Of a DNA stretch of 64,000 bases, positions 26,994 to 35,507 are shown in pieces. The notes under the pieces are model-generated. The model did no database searches. It was not told where the DNA came from and worked only from the letters and a program-made list of their open reading frames with translations. Position 1 is the first letter of the stretch, and each line of letters begins with the position of its first letter. Source of the stretch: Betaproteobacteria bacterium (GTDB lineage Bacteria; Pseudomonadota; Gammaproteobacteria; Burkholderiales; SG8-39); NCBI GenBank assembly GCA_016234705.1, contig JACRAS010000043.1, forward strand, positions 1 to 64,000, in the 5' to 3' direction. The translations under genes were made by a program, and so were the position numbers.

Positions 26994-27827
26994 TCACGCG
27001 CGATCGCGAACCCTTCCCGGTTCCATAAAGGGAATAGCAAGCAAGTCGGTGAGCTTGACCGCCGCGTCGCTGCCGGTGAGCCCGCGCACGCCGATCGCCA
27101 TGCTCTCCTGCGGCAGGCGCGCGCGGTCGCGATAGGTGCCGCACAGCCGGTCCCACCAGGGCAGATTGAAACCGAAGTTGCTGTTCGTCTCGACCGCCTC
27201 CATCGAATGGTGGATGCGATGCATCTCGGGTGTCACCAGCATCCGGCGCAGCCATCGGTCGGCCGGCTGGCGCAGCCGGAGATTGGCGTGATTGAACATC
27301 GCGGTGGCGTTCAGCATTACCTCGAACACCAGCACCGCAGCCGCCGGCGCCCCGAGCACCGCGATGGCCGTGAACTTGATCAGCATCGACAGCAGGATCT
27401 CGAGCGGATGAAAACGCGCGCCGGTAGTTACGTCGATGTCCGCGTCGGCGTGATGAACCCGGTGCAGGCGCCACAGCAGGGGTAGCGCGTGGAACATGAC
27501 ATGCTGCAAATAGATGGCAAAGTCGAGCGCGATCAGCGAAAGCGCAAAGGCCCACCAGAACGGAACATCAAAGGCGTTCAGCAATCCCCAGCCGCGTTCG
27601 GCCGCAAGCAGGGCGAATCCGACCGCCGCGACTGGAAACAAGAGGCGCAGGATCAGGCTGTTCAGCACCACCAGCGCCAGGTTGTGCAGCCAGCGCACCC
27701 GTCGCGGCAACAGCCGCGCCCGCCTGGGCGCCAGCGCCTCCCAGACCGCCATCAGCGTGAACATGCCGAAGAATGCGCCCAGCCGGACCGCCGGCTCGTG
27801 GCCTAGCGCCCATTCGTTAAATGTCAT
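26994..27827 (-). CDS. Sterol desaturase / fatty acid hydroxylase family membrane protein
   Basis: This 277-residue protein has four or more transmembrane segments and the di-iron histidine boxes HVMFH, HRVHH and HRIHH, plus HANLR. Members hydroxylate or desaturate lipids at the membrane. It is the first gene of the leftward operon with the DsrE-like and SQR-like genes (33-bp gap). The same linkage to SQR occurs in some sulfide-responsive operons, but the lipid substrate is unknown. Its start at 27827 lies 58 bp from the operator shared with the ArsR-rhodanese gene. Confidence 0.9.
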   Translation of the reverse strand: MTFNEWALGHEPAVRLGAFFGMFTLMAVWEALAPRRARLLPRRVRWLHNLALVVLNSLILRLLFPVAAVGFALLAAERGWGLLNAFDVPFWWAFALSLIALDFAIYLQHVMFHALPLLWRLHRVHHADADIDVTTGARFHPLEILLSMLIKFTAIAVLGAPAAAVLVFEVMLNATAMFNHANLRLRQPADRWLRRMLVTPEMHRIHHSMEAVETNSNFGFNLPWWDRLCGTYRDRARLPQESMAIGVRGLTGSDAAVKLTDLLAIPFMEPGRVRDRA

Positions 27828-27851
27828 AATTGCTCTTCGTCCGCATGGACC

Positions 27852-27907
27852 TTGGCCTGACCTCGCAGGTCAGGTATAATTCAAGTATTCAACTAATTAG
27901 TTGAATA
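27852..27907 (+). promoter_or_regulatory. Promoter with two perfect dyads for the ArsR-rhodanese regulator and divergent operon
   Basis: A sigma70-type promoter TTGGCC (27852-27857), 17-bp spacer, TATAAT (27875-27880) reads toward the regulator gene. A perfect 19-bp dyad CCTGACCTCGCAGGTCAGG (27856-27874) overlaps the last two bases of the -35 hexamer and fills the spacer. A perfect 22-bp AT-rich dyad (27886-27907, half-site TATTCAACTAA) covers the expected transcription start. The AT-rich dyad resembles ArsR/BigR-type operators (ATTCAA-N-TTGAAT). The divergent operon begins 58 bp away and probably shares control. Confidence 0.8.
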
Positions 27908-27926
27908 ATAGGAGACTACGGCCGCG

Positions 27927-28586
27927 ATGTCAACAGCTAATTTCAAACAGGACGTGCATGCCCAGCTCGCACGGGTGGGGAAAGCCCTGTCACACGGCAA
28001 CAGGCTGGAGTTGCTCGATTTCGTCGCGCAGGGGCCGCGCAGCGTGGACGAGCTTGCGAGCATGACGCGGCTCTCGGTCGCAAACGCGTCGAAGCATCTG
28101 CAGGAACTGCGCCGCGCCGGGCTGGTACGGGCGCGCAAGCAGGGCCTGCGGGTGTACTACGAGCTGGCGGGAGCGGACGTGGTGGCTTTGATCGCGGCGC
28201 TGGGACGAGTCGCCGAGACGCGGCTCGCCGAAATGGAGCAACTGGTGCGCACCTACATCACCGCCCGCGACGACCTGGAGCCGATTCCCGCCGCTGAACT
28301 GGTCAAGCGCTCGAAGCTCGGGCTCGTGACCGTGCTCGACGTCCGCCCCGCCAAAGAGTTCGCCGCCGGGCATTTGCCCGGCGCGATCAACGTCCCGGTC
28401 GAAGACCTCGCCAAACGCTTGAGAAAATTGCCCAAGGGACGCGAAGTCATCGCCTATTGCCGCGGTCCGTACTGCCTGCTTTCGGTGGACGCGGTAGCGC
28501 TGCTGCGCACGAAAGGCTTCAAGGCGCGCCGGCTGGAGGACGGTTTTCCGGAGTGGAAAGCGTCCGGACTGCCGGTCGAGGCCTGA
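27927..28586 (+). CDS. ArsR-family regulator fused to a rhodanese domain
   Basis: This 219-residue two-domain protein has an ArsR/SmtB winged helix at about residues 8-95 (LARVGKALSHGNRLELLDFV, LASMTRLSVANASKHLQELRRAGLVRARKQGLRVYYEL). A rhodanese domain follows at about 125-215 with VLDVRPAKEFAAGHLPGAINVPV and the active-site loop AYCRGPYCLLS. The rhodanese cysteine could accept or sense persulfide sulfur. No metal-binding CxC is seen in the ArsR part. It probably represses its own gene and the divergent SQR operon until sulfide or persulfide appears. GGAG lies 12 bases before the ATG. Confidence 0.95.
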   Translation: MSTANFKQDVHAQLARVGKALSHGNRLELLDFVAQGPRSVDELASMTRLSVANASKHLQELRRAGLVRARKQGLRVYYELAGADVVALIAALGRVAETRLAEMEQLVRTYITARDDLEPIPAAELVKRSKLGLVTVLDVRPAKEFAAGHLPGAINVPVEDLAKRLRKLPKGREVIAYCRGPYCLLSVDAVALLRTKGFKARRLEDGFPEWKASGLPVEA

Positions 28587-28711
28587 GCGGTTCGAAACGT
28601 CATGCCGTTCGCGCTCCCGCGGGACGCGGCGATGGTGCCGCCGGACTTGACGGAAACGCTGCGCCATTGCCCCGTGCTGTCAGCGGCGGGGACTCGCTGT
28701 CCTGCCGCCGC

Positions 28712-29962
28712 CTAGCCGTAGTTGATTTCATCCGCCGCGTCCGCCTCGGGGGCGTCGGCCGCGTAATCGCGCCCGCCGCGTCCGGCGCGCGCCGCGGCCG
28801 CCTCGCGGTACCACTCATGGGCGACTATGGTAGCCATGACCTCGTTGGTGCCGGTCCAGATGGAAGCCAGCCTGATGTCGCGATAGATGCGCTCCAGCGG
28901 CAATACGTTGGTATAACCGATGCCGCCCACCACCTGCATCGAATTGTGCACCACCTTCTGACACGACTCGGTGACGAACTTCTTGGTTTCGGAGACCATG
29001 CGCCGCACCCGGTTCATTTCCATTCCGCCATCCACCGCGCGCGCGGTGGCATAGACCAGAGCGCGGCAGGCATCGAGCAGCATCGCCCCCTCGGCCACCT
29101 GAAAACTCACGCCCTGGAAACGGTTGATGGTCTCGCCGAAGGCTTTGCGCTTCGAACTGTAGCGAGTGGCGATATCCAAAGCGGAACGCGCGGGGCCGAT
29201 GGTCATGGCGGCGGTTCCCAGGCGCTCCGGGATCATCATGGTGGTGAATACCGGGTAGGCGCCGTTGACCTCGCCGATCACGTTCTCCCGCGGAATCCTC
29301 ACGTCCTTGAATACCAGCCGGCCGGTGCCGCCGCCGCGGCATCCCATCAGGCCGTAGAGGTATTCGACTTCCACGCCGGGGCCGCGATCGACGATGAAGC
29401 AGGTGATGCGCCTTTGCGGCGCGGCAGCCGGATCCGGGTCGGTGCGGGCATAGACGAGGAAGTAGTCGGCGCCTTCCGCCCCGACGATAAAGCGCTTCTG
29501 GCCGTTCAGCCGGAAGTAGTCACCCTTGTCTTCCGCCGTCGAAGTGGCGCCGAAAAAATCCGATCCGCCGCGCGGTTCGGTGAGGCATTCGGCGGCGAAG
29601 ATGTCGCCGCGGAGCAGAGGCTTGACGTAGCGCTCCTTCTGTTTGTCGGTGCCATGCAGGACTATGGCGTCGCAGACCAGATCCGCGCCCACGCCAAAAA
29701 CGCAGGCGAGTTCATAGCTGAGGCTGCCGATTTCCTCGCTGATTGCGCAGGAAGCCACCCAGTCCAATCCTTGGCCGCCCCATTTCACCGGTTGGCGCAC
29801 GCCCAGCAGCTCGCGCCGTCCGGCCTCCCGCAGCCACTCCCTGGGGAAGCGTATTTTTTCATCGTCCATGTCCAGAATCAGTTGGCGCGGCGTCGATTTC
29901 ACGAAATCTTGCGCTGCATCCCGGACGCGGCGTTGTTCTTCATTGAGCAAATGGTCGAGCAT
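28712..29962 (-). CDS. Acyl-CoA dehydrogenase
   Basis: This 416-residue flavoprotein has the acyl-CoA dehydrogenase fold: ECLTEPRGGSDFFGATSTAE (FAD/substrate loop), NGQKRFIVGAEGADYFLVYAR, and C-terminal MQVVGGIGYTNVLPLERIYRDIRLASIWTGTNEVM, with EVM the usual adenine-contact motif. It introduces the alpha,beta double bond in CoA thioesters and passes electrons to ETF. It is isolated from other beta-oxidation genes. A 541-codon open frame on the opposite strand is an antisense shadow caused by high GC. Confidence 0.93.
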   Translation of the reverse strand: MLDHLLNEEQRRVRDAAQDFVKSTPRQLILDMDDEKIRFPREWLREAGRRELLGVRQPVKWGGQGLDWVASCAISEEIGSLSYELACVFGVGADLVCDAIVLHGTDKQKERYVKPLLRGDIFAAECLTEPRGGSDFFGATSTAEDKGDYFRLNGQKRFIVGAEGADYFLVYARTDPDPAAAPQRRITCFIVDRGPGVEVEYLYGLMGCRGGGTGRLVFKDVRIPRENVIGEVNGAYPVFTTMMIPERLGTAAMTIGPARSALDIATRYSSKRKAFGETINRFQGVSFQVAEGAMLLDACRALVYATARAVDGGMEMNRVRRMVSETKKFVTESCQKVVHNSMQVVGGIGYTNVLPLERIYRDIRLASIWTGTNEVMATIVAHEWYREAAAARAGRGGRDYAADAPEADAADEINYG

Positions 29963-30101
29963 GAGGTCCTCTTCCCAAGTTCATTACAGTATATTGGCAG
30001 TATAAATCGCTTCGCTGCCGCGGGTGCGCTCGATCTCCGTCAGCGTGGCAACAATGCCCAGGGCCGGGCGAGACCCGCCTGAATCCAGTCGCTCGCAGAA
30101 G

Positions 30102-30138
30102 TTGCGCCCGCGCCGCGATGCGCATACACTATGCGCAT
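30102..30138 (+). promoter_or_regulatory. ccdAB promoter overlapped by a 21-bp perfect operator dyad
   Basis: A promoter TTGCGC (30102-30107), 17-bp spacer, TACACT (30125-30130) lies just before ccdA. The -10 box sits inside a perfect dyad at 30118-30138 (ATGCGCATA-CAC-TATGCGCAT). This is the layout expected for autorepression by a CcdA-CcdB complex. The dyad also contains the upstream in-frame ATG at 30131, arguing that translation starts at 30158. Confidence 0.75.
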
Positions 30139-30157
30139 ACAGCAACAGGAAGACTTC

Positions 30158-30406
30158 ATGCTTACCCGGACCGGCGCCGTGCGCACGCGGAAAAAAGCGG
30201 CCAATCTCAGCGTCGATGGCGAGTTGCTCGATAGCGCAAAGCGCCTCAAGCTCAACTTGTCCCAGGTGTTCGAGGCCGGACTGAGTGCAGCGGTCCGCGA
30301 GAAGCAGCGCGAGCAATGGCTGAACAAGAATCGCGCCGCGCTCGAAGCGTACAATGATCACGTCGAAAGGGACGGGGTATTCAGCGACGGCATGCGCTCG
30401 TTCTGA
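30158..30406 (+). CDS. ccdA: CcdA-family antitoxin
   Basis: This 82-residue antitoxin starts at the ATG at 30158 with AGGAAG before it. The N-terminal ribbon-helix-helix segment (KKAANLSVDGELLDSAKRLKLNLSQVFEAGL) is DNA-binding, and the C-terminal part (REQWLNKNRAALEAYNDHVERDGVFSDGMRSF) is the CcdB-binding tail, with the W-x-x-x-N-x-x-A-L-x-x-Y-N pattern of CcdA. It neutralises the gyrase toxin encoded next and with it represses the promoter. The stop overlaps the ccdB start by one base. Confidence 0.93.
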   Translation: MLTRTGAVRTRKKAANLSVDGELLDSAKRLKLNLSQVFEAGLSAAVREKQREQWLNKNRAALEAYNDHVERDGVFSDGMRSF

Positions 30407-30723
30407 TGGCGCAGTTCGACGTCTATCGCAACGCCAATTCAGCCACGCGTACGCGCATTCCCTATTTGCTCGACGTCCAGTCGGACCTTCTCGATTCCCT
30501 GGCGACGCGCGTGGTAGTCCCATTGTGCAAACCAGGGATACTCAAGGGCAGACTGGCCGAAAGGCTCAATCCGGTGTTTGAAGTCGAAGGCAGGGAAGTG
30601 GCCATGCTGACGCCTGAACTCGCGGGTGTGCCGGCAAAGGCGCTGGGCGAGCCGATCGCCAACTTGTCGAGTCAGCGTGGCGCCATTATCGCCGCGCTCG
30701 ACCTGGTTATCACCGGAATCTGA
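30406..30723 (+). CDS. ccdB: CcdB-family gyrase-inhibitor toxin
   Basis: This 105-residue toxin matches CcdB along its length: FDVYRN, IPYLLDVQSDLLDSLATRVVVPL, LNPVFEVEGREVAMLTPELAGVP and the C-terminal LDLVITGI. In F-plasmid CcdB the last residues W-G-I contact and poison GyrA; here the end is T-G-I, so the terminal Gly-Ile is kept but the Trp is replaced. It is coupled to ccdA by a one-base overlap. The pair is chromosomal, sitting between an acyl-CoA dehydrogenase gene and the gcv operon. Confidence 0.93.
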   Translation: MAQFDVYRNANSATRTRIPYLLDVQSDLLDSLATRVVVPLCKPGILKGRLAERLNPVFEVEGREVAMLTPELAGVPAKALGEPIANLSSQRGAIIAALDLVITGI

Positions 30724-30778
30724 CGGTTCGGCCTCGCATCTGGACAAGGTGTGACTAGCCTAGATTTGACTTTTCGCA

Positions 30779-30807
30779 TTGACAAAACCGGTGTCGGAGC
30801 CTAAAGT
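30779..30807 (+). promoter_or_regulatory. Probable promoter of the gcv operon
   Basis: TTGACA (30779-30784) is followed after 17 bp by TAAAGT (30802-30807), placing transcription start near 30814, immediately before the first glycine aptamer. The fit to consensus and the position are both good. Confidence 0.65.
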
Positions 30808-30814
30808 CCGCTCA

Positions 30815-31014
30815 ATCCGACCGGGAGAGCGCCGCTGTTGCAGGGCGGCCGCCGAAGGCGCAATACCCAGAAACTCTCAGGCAAAAGGGACCGGTCGGGC
30901 GGAAGCGGTGCTTCCGTCACTCTGGAGAGCAGCCGCGGAATAAGCGGCCACCGAAGGGGCGCACAGCCGACTGCATGAGGCTGTAATCTCTCAGGTATCA
31001 AGGACAGAGGGGTA
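30815..31014 (+). ncRNA. Tandem glycine riboswitch (gcvT leader)
   Basis: Two glycine aptamers lie head to tail. The first spans about 30815-30897, with ACCGGGAGAGC, ACCCAGAAACTCTCAGGCAAAAGGGACCGGT pieces. The second spans about 30918-31012, with CTCTGGAGAGC, CACCGAAGGGGC and ATCTCTCAGGTATCAAGGACAGAGG pieces. The short linker and repeated GGAGAGC/CTCTCAGG cores are diagnostic. It leads into gcvT 52 bp later and should switch the glycine cleavage operon on when glycine is plentiful. The short CCTTTTTC-type sequence near 31039 could belong to the expression platform. Confidence 0.95.
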
Positions 31015-31065
31015 ACGAAGACCTAAGGTCGGCGTTGCCCCTTTTTCATTGCTATCGAGGCGAAC

Positions 31066-32151
31066 GTGCTCAAGACTACTCCGCTCAACGCCGCTCACCG
31101 TGCCCTGGGGGCGCGCATGGTCGATTTCGGCGGCTGGGACATGCCGGTCAACTACGGCTCCCAGATCGAGGAACATCACGCGGTGCGGCGCGACGCCGGG
31201 ATGTTCGATGTCTCGCATATGCTCGCAATCGATCTGCACGGCGCCGGCGCGCGAGATTTTCTGCGCCGCGCATTGGCCAACGACACGGACAAGCTGCGCG
31301 AACCGGGCCGCGCGCTCTATTCCTGCCTGCTCAACGACGCGGGCGGCATCATCGACGACCTGATTGTGTATTTTTTTACCGATGAATATTTTCGCCTGGT
31401 GGTGAATGCCGGTAGAGCCGAGACGGACCTCATCTGGCTCGAGTCGCTCAAGCAACGCTTCGGTGCCGCGCTCGATCTGCTGCCGCGGCGCGATCTCGCC
31501 CTGATCGCGGTGCAGGGTCCCAACGCGCGCGAGCGGGTGTGGCAGGCGCTGCCCGAGACACGCGCGACAACCGCAGCGATGCAGCCATTCCACGCGGTGC
31601 AGGCAGGCGAGTTGATGCTGGCGCGCACCGGCTATACCGGCGAAGACGGTTTCGAAATTATGCTGCCGGCAGCTCGCGCGGAGGGGTTGTGGCAGCAACT
31701 CATAGCCTGCGGCGTGAAACCCTGCGGCCTGGGCGCGCGCGACACGCTGCGCCTGGAAGCGGGCATGAATCTATGGGGCCAGGAGATGGACGAGAGCGTG
31801 TCGCCGCTGGACGCGGGGCTCGCCTGGACCGTCGATCTGGACAGTGCCCGCGATTTCATCGGCAAGGCGGCTCTGCTCGCCCGTCCGCAGGGCCGGCAGT
31901 TGCTGGGACTTGTACTCGCCGAACCGGGCGGCGTGCTGCGCAGCCACCAGAAAGTCGCCACGCCGCCAGGCGAGGGCGAGATCACCAGCGGCACGTTTTC
32001 GCCGTCCCTGAACCGCTCGATCGCGCTGGCCCGCATCCCCTTGGGCGTGGAGGTCGGCGCGCTGGTGCAGGTGTCGGTGCGCGATAGGCAGCTCGCGGCA
32101 AAGGTGGTGAAACCGCCTTTCGTTCGCAACGGCAGAATCTTGGTCAACTAA
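31066..32151 (+). CDS. gcvT: Aminomethyltransferase (glycine cleavage T protein)
   Basis: This 361-residue T protein starts at a GTG (31066) after GAGGCG. It contains [56 protein letters not shown] and [23 protein letters not shown], covering the folate-binding and C-terminal barrel domains. It transfers the methylene of the lipoyl-bound aminomethyl group to tetrahydrofolate and releases ammonia. It is the first gene of the riboswitch-controlled gcvTHP operon. Confidence 0.97.
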   Translation: MLKTTPLNAAHRALGARMVDFGGWDMPVNYGSQIEEHHAVRRDAGMFDVSHMLAIDLHGAGARDFLRRALANDTDKLREPGRALYSCLLNDAGGIIDDLIVYFFTDEYFRLVVNAGRAETDLIWLESLKQRFGAALDLLPRRDLALIAVQGPNARERVWQALPETRATTAAMQPFHAVQAGELMLARTGYTGEDGFEIMLPAARAEGLWQQLIACGVKPCGLGARDTLRLEAGMNLWGQEMDESVSPLDAGLAWTVDLDSARDFIGKAALLARPQGRQLLGLVLAEPGGVLRSHQKVATPPGEGEITSGTFSPSLNRSIALARIPLGVEVGALVQVSVRDRQLAAKVVKPPFVRNGRILVN

Positions 32152-32167
32152 CGGTGGAAGAAAAATC

Positions 32168-32548
32168 ATGAAAACTCCCGAACACCTGAAATACACCGAA
32201 ACGCACGAGTGGATCAAAACCGAAGCCGGCGGCACGTTCGCGGTGGGGATCACCGACCACGCGCAGGAAGTGCTGGGCGACATCGTGTTTCTCGAGCTGC
32301 CGCCGGTCGGGAAGCGGTTTGCGCAGGGCGAGGCCTGCGCGGTGATCGAGTCGGTCAAAGCGGCTTCCGACATCAACATGCCGGTGGCAGGCGTCGTGAT
32401 CGCCGCAAACGAGGATCTGCCAAAATCGCCGGAGCAGATCAACGCCGACGCCTACGGTGCGTGGATGTTCCGGATCAAGCCAGACAATGCAGCCGACATC
32501 GGCAGCCTGATGGACGCCGCCGCCTACGCCGGCCATGCCGCGAAATGA
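32168..32548 (+). CDS. gcvH: Glycine cleavage system H protein
   Basis: This 126-residue lipoyl carrier protein has the sequence [37 protein letters not shown] and the lipoylation motif [12 protein letters not shown] with the target lysine at residue 64. The C-terminal [15 protein letters not shown] is typical. It shuttles the aminomethyl group between the P and T proteins. It lies 16 bp after gcvT, with the ATG after GGTGGAAG, and overlaps the gcvP frame. Confidence 0.98.
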   Translation: MKTPEHLKYTETHEWIKTEAGGTFAVGITDHAQEVLGDIVFLELPPVGKRFAQGEACAVIESVKAASDINMPVAGVVIAANEDLPKSPEQINADAYGAWMFRIKPDNAADIGSLMDAAAYAGHAAK

Positions 32549-35465
32549 CGGGGGTGCCGTGCAAGACACACTGACGCAAGCCGCGGTGACGCCGCCGCGC
32601 ATATCGCTGGCCGAGCTGGAGCAGCGCGATGCATTCGTCCGGCGCCACATCGGCCCGAATGCCGGGGAGCAGGCGACCATGTTGTCCGAGCTCGGCTACG
32701 CTACGCGCGCTGCTTTAATCGACGCCATTGTCCCGGCCGGGATTCGCAACCAGGAGGCACTCGAAACAGGGGATGCCCGCAGCGAAGCCGGCGCGCTCGC
32801 CGAACTAAAGGAAATTGCCGCGCAGAACCGGGTATTGCGATCGTTCATCGGCCAGGGCTATTACGACACCGAGCTGCCCGGCGTGATCCTGCGCAACCTA
32901 CTCGAGAGTCCCGCCTGGTACACGGCTTACACGCCCTACCAGCCCGAAATCTCGCAAGGCCGGCTGGAAGCGCTGGTCAATTTCCAGACCATGGTCTGCG
33001 ATCTGACCGGCATGGCGATCGCCAATGCGTCCATGCTCGACGAAGGCACGGCCGCGGCCGAAGCCATGACGCTGTGCCGGCGCAGTGGCAACAATCCGAG
33101 CCAGACTTTCTATGTCGCCGACTCCGTACTGCCGCAGACCATAGACGTGGTGCGCACGCGCGCCGAACCGCTCGCGCTCGAGGTGAAGACCGGGCCGGCC
33201 ACAGCCGCGGCAACGGCCGATTGTTTCGGCGTGCTGCTCCAATATCCCGCGGCCAACGGCGATGTCGACGACCATCGCGCCCTGGTGCAGGCGGTGCATG
33301 AGCGCGGTGGCCTGGTCGTGGTCGCCGCCGACCTGCTCGCGCTCACGCTGCTCAGCCCCCCGGGAGAGTGGGACGCCGATGTGGTGGTAGGCTCGGCGCA
33401 GCGCTTCGGCGTGCCACTCGCGTTCGGCGGTCCGCATGCGGCTTATTTCGCGACCAGGGACGAGCTCAAGCGCAGCATGCCCGGGCGTCTGGTGGGGGCG
33501 ACGCTGGACAGCCAGGGCAATCCGGCCTATAGGCTCGCGCTGCAGACGCGCGAGCAGCACATAAGGCGCGAAAAGGCGACCAGCAATATCTGCACGGCGC
33601 AGGTGCTGCTGGCGGTGATCGCGAGCATGTATGCGGTGTATCACGGCCCGCGCGGTCTGACCCGCATCGCACAGCGCATTCATCGCCTTAGCGGCGTGCT
33701 GGCTGCGGGTCTGAAGCAAATGGACGTAGCCATCGAGAACGCATCCTGGTTCGACACGCTCACCATCGTTGCGCCAAAGGGGGCGGCGGCGACGCACGCC
33801 AGGGCGGAGGCCCTCGGCGCCAACCTGCGCCGGATCGACGAGCGCCGAGTCGGCGTATCGCTCGACGAAACCAGCACCGGCGCTGAGGTGCGGCTGCTGT
33901 GGCAGATCCTCGCCCCTGTCGGCGCTGCGGCGCCCGATTTCGATGCGATCGAGGCGGGCGTGGGAGAAGCATATCCTCAGGCCTTGAGGCGCAGCAGCGG
34001 TTTTCTCGCGCATCCGGTATTCAACGCTCACCACTCCGAAACCGGGATGTTGCGCTATCTGAGACAACTCGCGGACCGGGACATCGCGCTCGACCGCTCG
34101 ATGATAGCGCTCGGTTCCTGCACCATGAAGCTGAACGCGACGAGCGAGATGATCCCCATCAGTTGGCCCGAGTTCGCGCGTGTCCATCCGTTTGCGCCGG
34201 CGGCGCAGACCGCCGGTTATCGCCGGCTGATCGCGGAACTCGAGCGCATGCTGTGCGCGATCACCGGCTATGCCGCGGTATCACTGCAGCCCAACGCCGG
34301 ATCGCAGGGCGAATACGCCGGATTGCTGGTGATCCGCGCCTGGCACCGTTCGCGCGGGGAGGGCCAGCGCAACGTGTGCCTGATTCCGGCTTCGGCGCAC
34401 GGCACCAATCCGGCTTCCGCGCATATGGCGGGGATGCAGGTGGTCGTCGTCGCCTGCGATGCCGGCGGCAACGTCGATCTCGCCGATCTGCGTGCCAAGG
34501 CCGCAGAGCACAGCCGCAACCTGGCCGCGCTCATGGTGACCTATCCTTCCACCCACGGCGTGTTCGAGGCCGGCATCAGCGAAATCTGCGACATCGTGCA
34601 TGGTCACGGCGGCCAGGTGTATATTGACGGCGCCAATTTAAACGCGATGGTCGGCCTGTGCGCGCCGGGGCGTTTCGGCGGCGACCTGTCGCATCTGAAC
34701 CTGCACAAGACCTTCGGCATTCCGCATGGCGGCGGCGGGCCGGGCGTGGGCCCGCTAGCGGTAGCGGCGCATCTGGTTCCGTTCCTGCCCGGACATGGTG
34801 AGTTGCCGCACGGCGCGCAGAACATCGGCGCGGTGGCGGCGGCGCCCCACGGCAGCGCCGGCATCCTGCCGGTCGCGTGGATGTACATCACCCTGCTCGG
34901 GCGCGAGGGCCTCTCCGCGGCGAGCGAAGTGGCAATCCTGAATGCTAACTATGTCGCCAGGCGCCTGGCGCCGCATTATCCGGTGCTCTACAGCGGACCG
35001 GGCGGATTGGTCGCGCACGAATGCATTCTCGATCTGCGCCCGCTGAAGGAGGCGAGCGGCATAGTCGTCGAAGACGTGGCCAAGCGGCTCATGGACTACG
35101 GCTTTCACGCACCCACCATGTCGTTTCCGGTTGCCGGCACGCTGATGGTCGAGCCCACCGAAAGCGAATCCAAGGTTGAACTCGATCGCTTCATCGACGC
35201 CATGATCGCCATTCGCGCAGAAATCCGGGCAGTGGAGGAGGGCAGGCTGGATCGCCAGGACAACCCGCTCAGGCATGCGCCGCATACCGCCGCCATGGTG
35301 TCGGCGGATGAATGGCCGCACGCTTATTCGCGCGAGCTGGCGGCTTATCCCGTCGCCGGGCTGCGCGCGCGCAAGTACTGGCCGCCGGTGGGACGCGCGG
35401 ACAACGCCTATGGAGATCGCAAGCTGTTCTGCACCTGCGTGCCGGAACCGACACAGCGGCACTGA
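32535..35465 (+). CDS. gcvP: Glycine dehydrogenase (decarboxylating), P protein
   Basis: This single-chain P protein of up to 976 residues combines the two half-domains found as separate subunits in some bacteria. [17 protein letters not shown] opens the fold, and [16 protein letters not shown]-like text ([22 protein letters not shown]) is conserved. The PLP lysine is in [16 protein letters not shown] at residue 725. It decarboxylates glycine and loads GcvH. The ATG at 32535 overlaps gcvH by 14 bp; a GTG at 32559 with an upstream GGGGG is an equally good start. The C-terminal part is complete. Confidence 0.97.
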   Translation: MPRNDGGAVQDTLTQAAVTPPRISLAELEQRDAFVRRHIGPNAGEQATMLSELGYATRAALIDAIVPAGIRNQEALETGDARSEAGALAELKEIAAQNRVLRSFIGQGYYDTELPGVILRNLLESPAWYTAYTPYQPEISQGRLEALVNFQTMVCDLTGMAIANASMLDEGTAAAEAMTLCRRSGNNPSQTFYVADSVLPQTIDVVRTRAEPLALEVKTGPATAAATADCFGVLLQYPAANGDVDDHRALVQAVHERGGLVVVAADLLALTLLSPPGEWDADVVVGSAQRFGVPLAFGGPHAAYFATRDELKRSMPGRLVGATLDSQGNPAYRLALQTREQHIRREKATSNICTAQVLLAVIASMYAVYHGPRGLTRIAQRIHRLSGVLAAGLKQMDVAIENASWFDTLTIVAPKGAAATHARAEALGANLRRIDERRVGVSLDETSTGAEVRLLWQILAPVGAAAPDFDAIEAGVGEAYPQALRRSSGFLAHPVFNAHHSETGMLRYLRQLADRDIALDRSMIALGSCTMKLNATSEMIPISWPEFARVHPFAPAAQTAGYRRLIAELERMLCAITGYAAVSLQPNAGSQGEYAGLLVIRAWHRSRGEGQRNVCLIPASAHGTNPASAHMAGMQVVVVACDAGGNVDLADLRAKAAEHSRNLAALMVTYPSTHGVFEAGISEICDIVHGHGGQVYIDGANLNAMVGLCAPGRFGGDLSHLNLHKTFGIPHGGGGPGVGPLAVAAHLVPFLPGHGELPHGAQNIGAVAAAPHGSAGILPVAWMYITLLGREGLSAASEVAILNANYVARRLAPHYPVLYSGPGGLVAHECILDLRPLKEASGIVVEDVAKRLMDYGFHAPTMSFPVAGTLMVEPTESESKVELDRFIDAMIAIRAEIRAVEEGRLDRQDNPLRHAPHTAAMVSADEWPHAYSRELAAYPVAGLRARKYWPPVGRADNAYGDRKLFCTCVPEPTQRH

Positions 35466-35507
35466 AGGCTGTCTACAGCGCTCGCATTGGGCGGCAACTC
35501 GAACAGC

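Noticed and set aside
28457-30082. 541-codon + strand open frame
   Set aside because: It lies antisense to a complete acyl-CoA dehydrogenase gene, has no domain text, and reflects codon bias in high-GC DNA.
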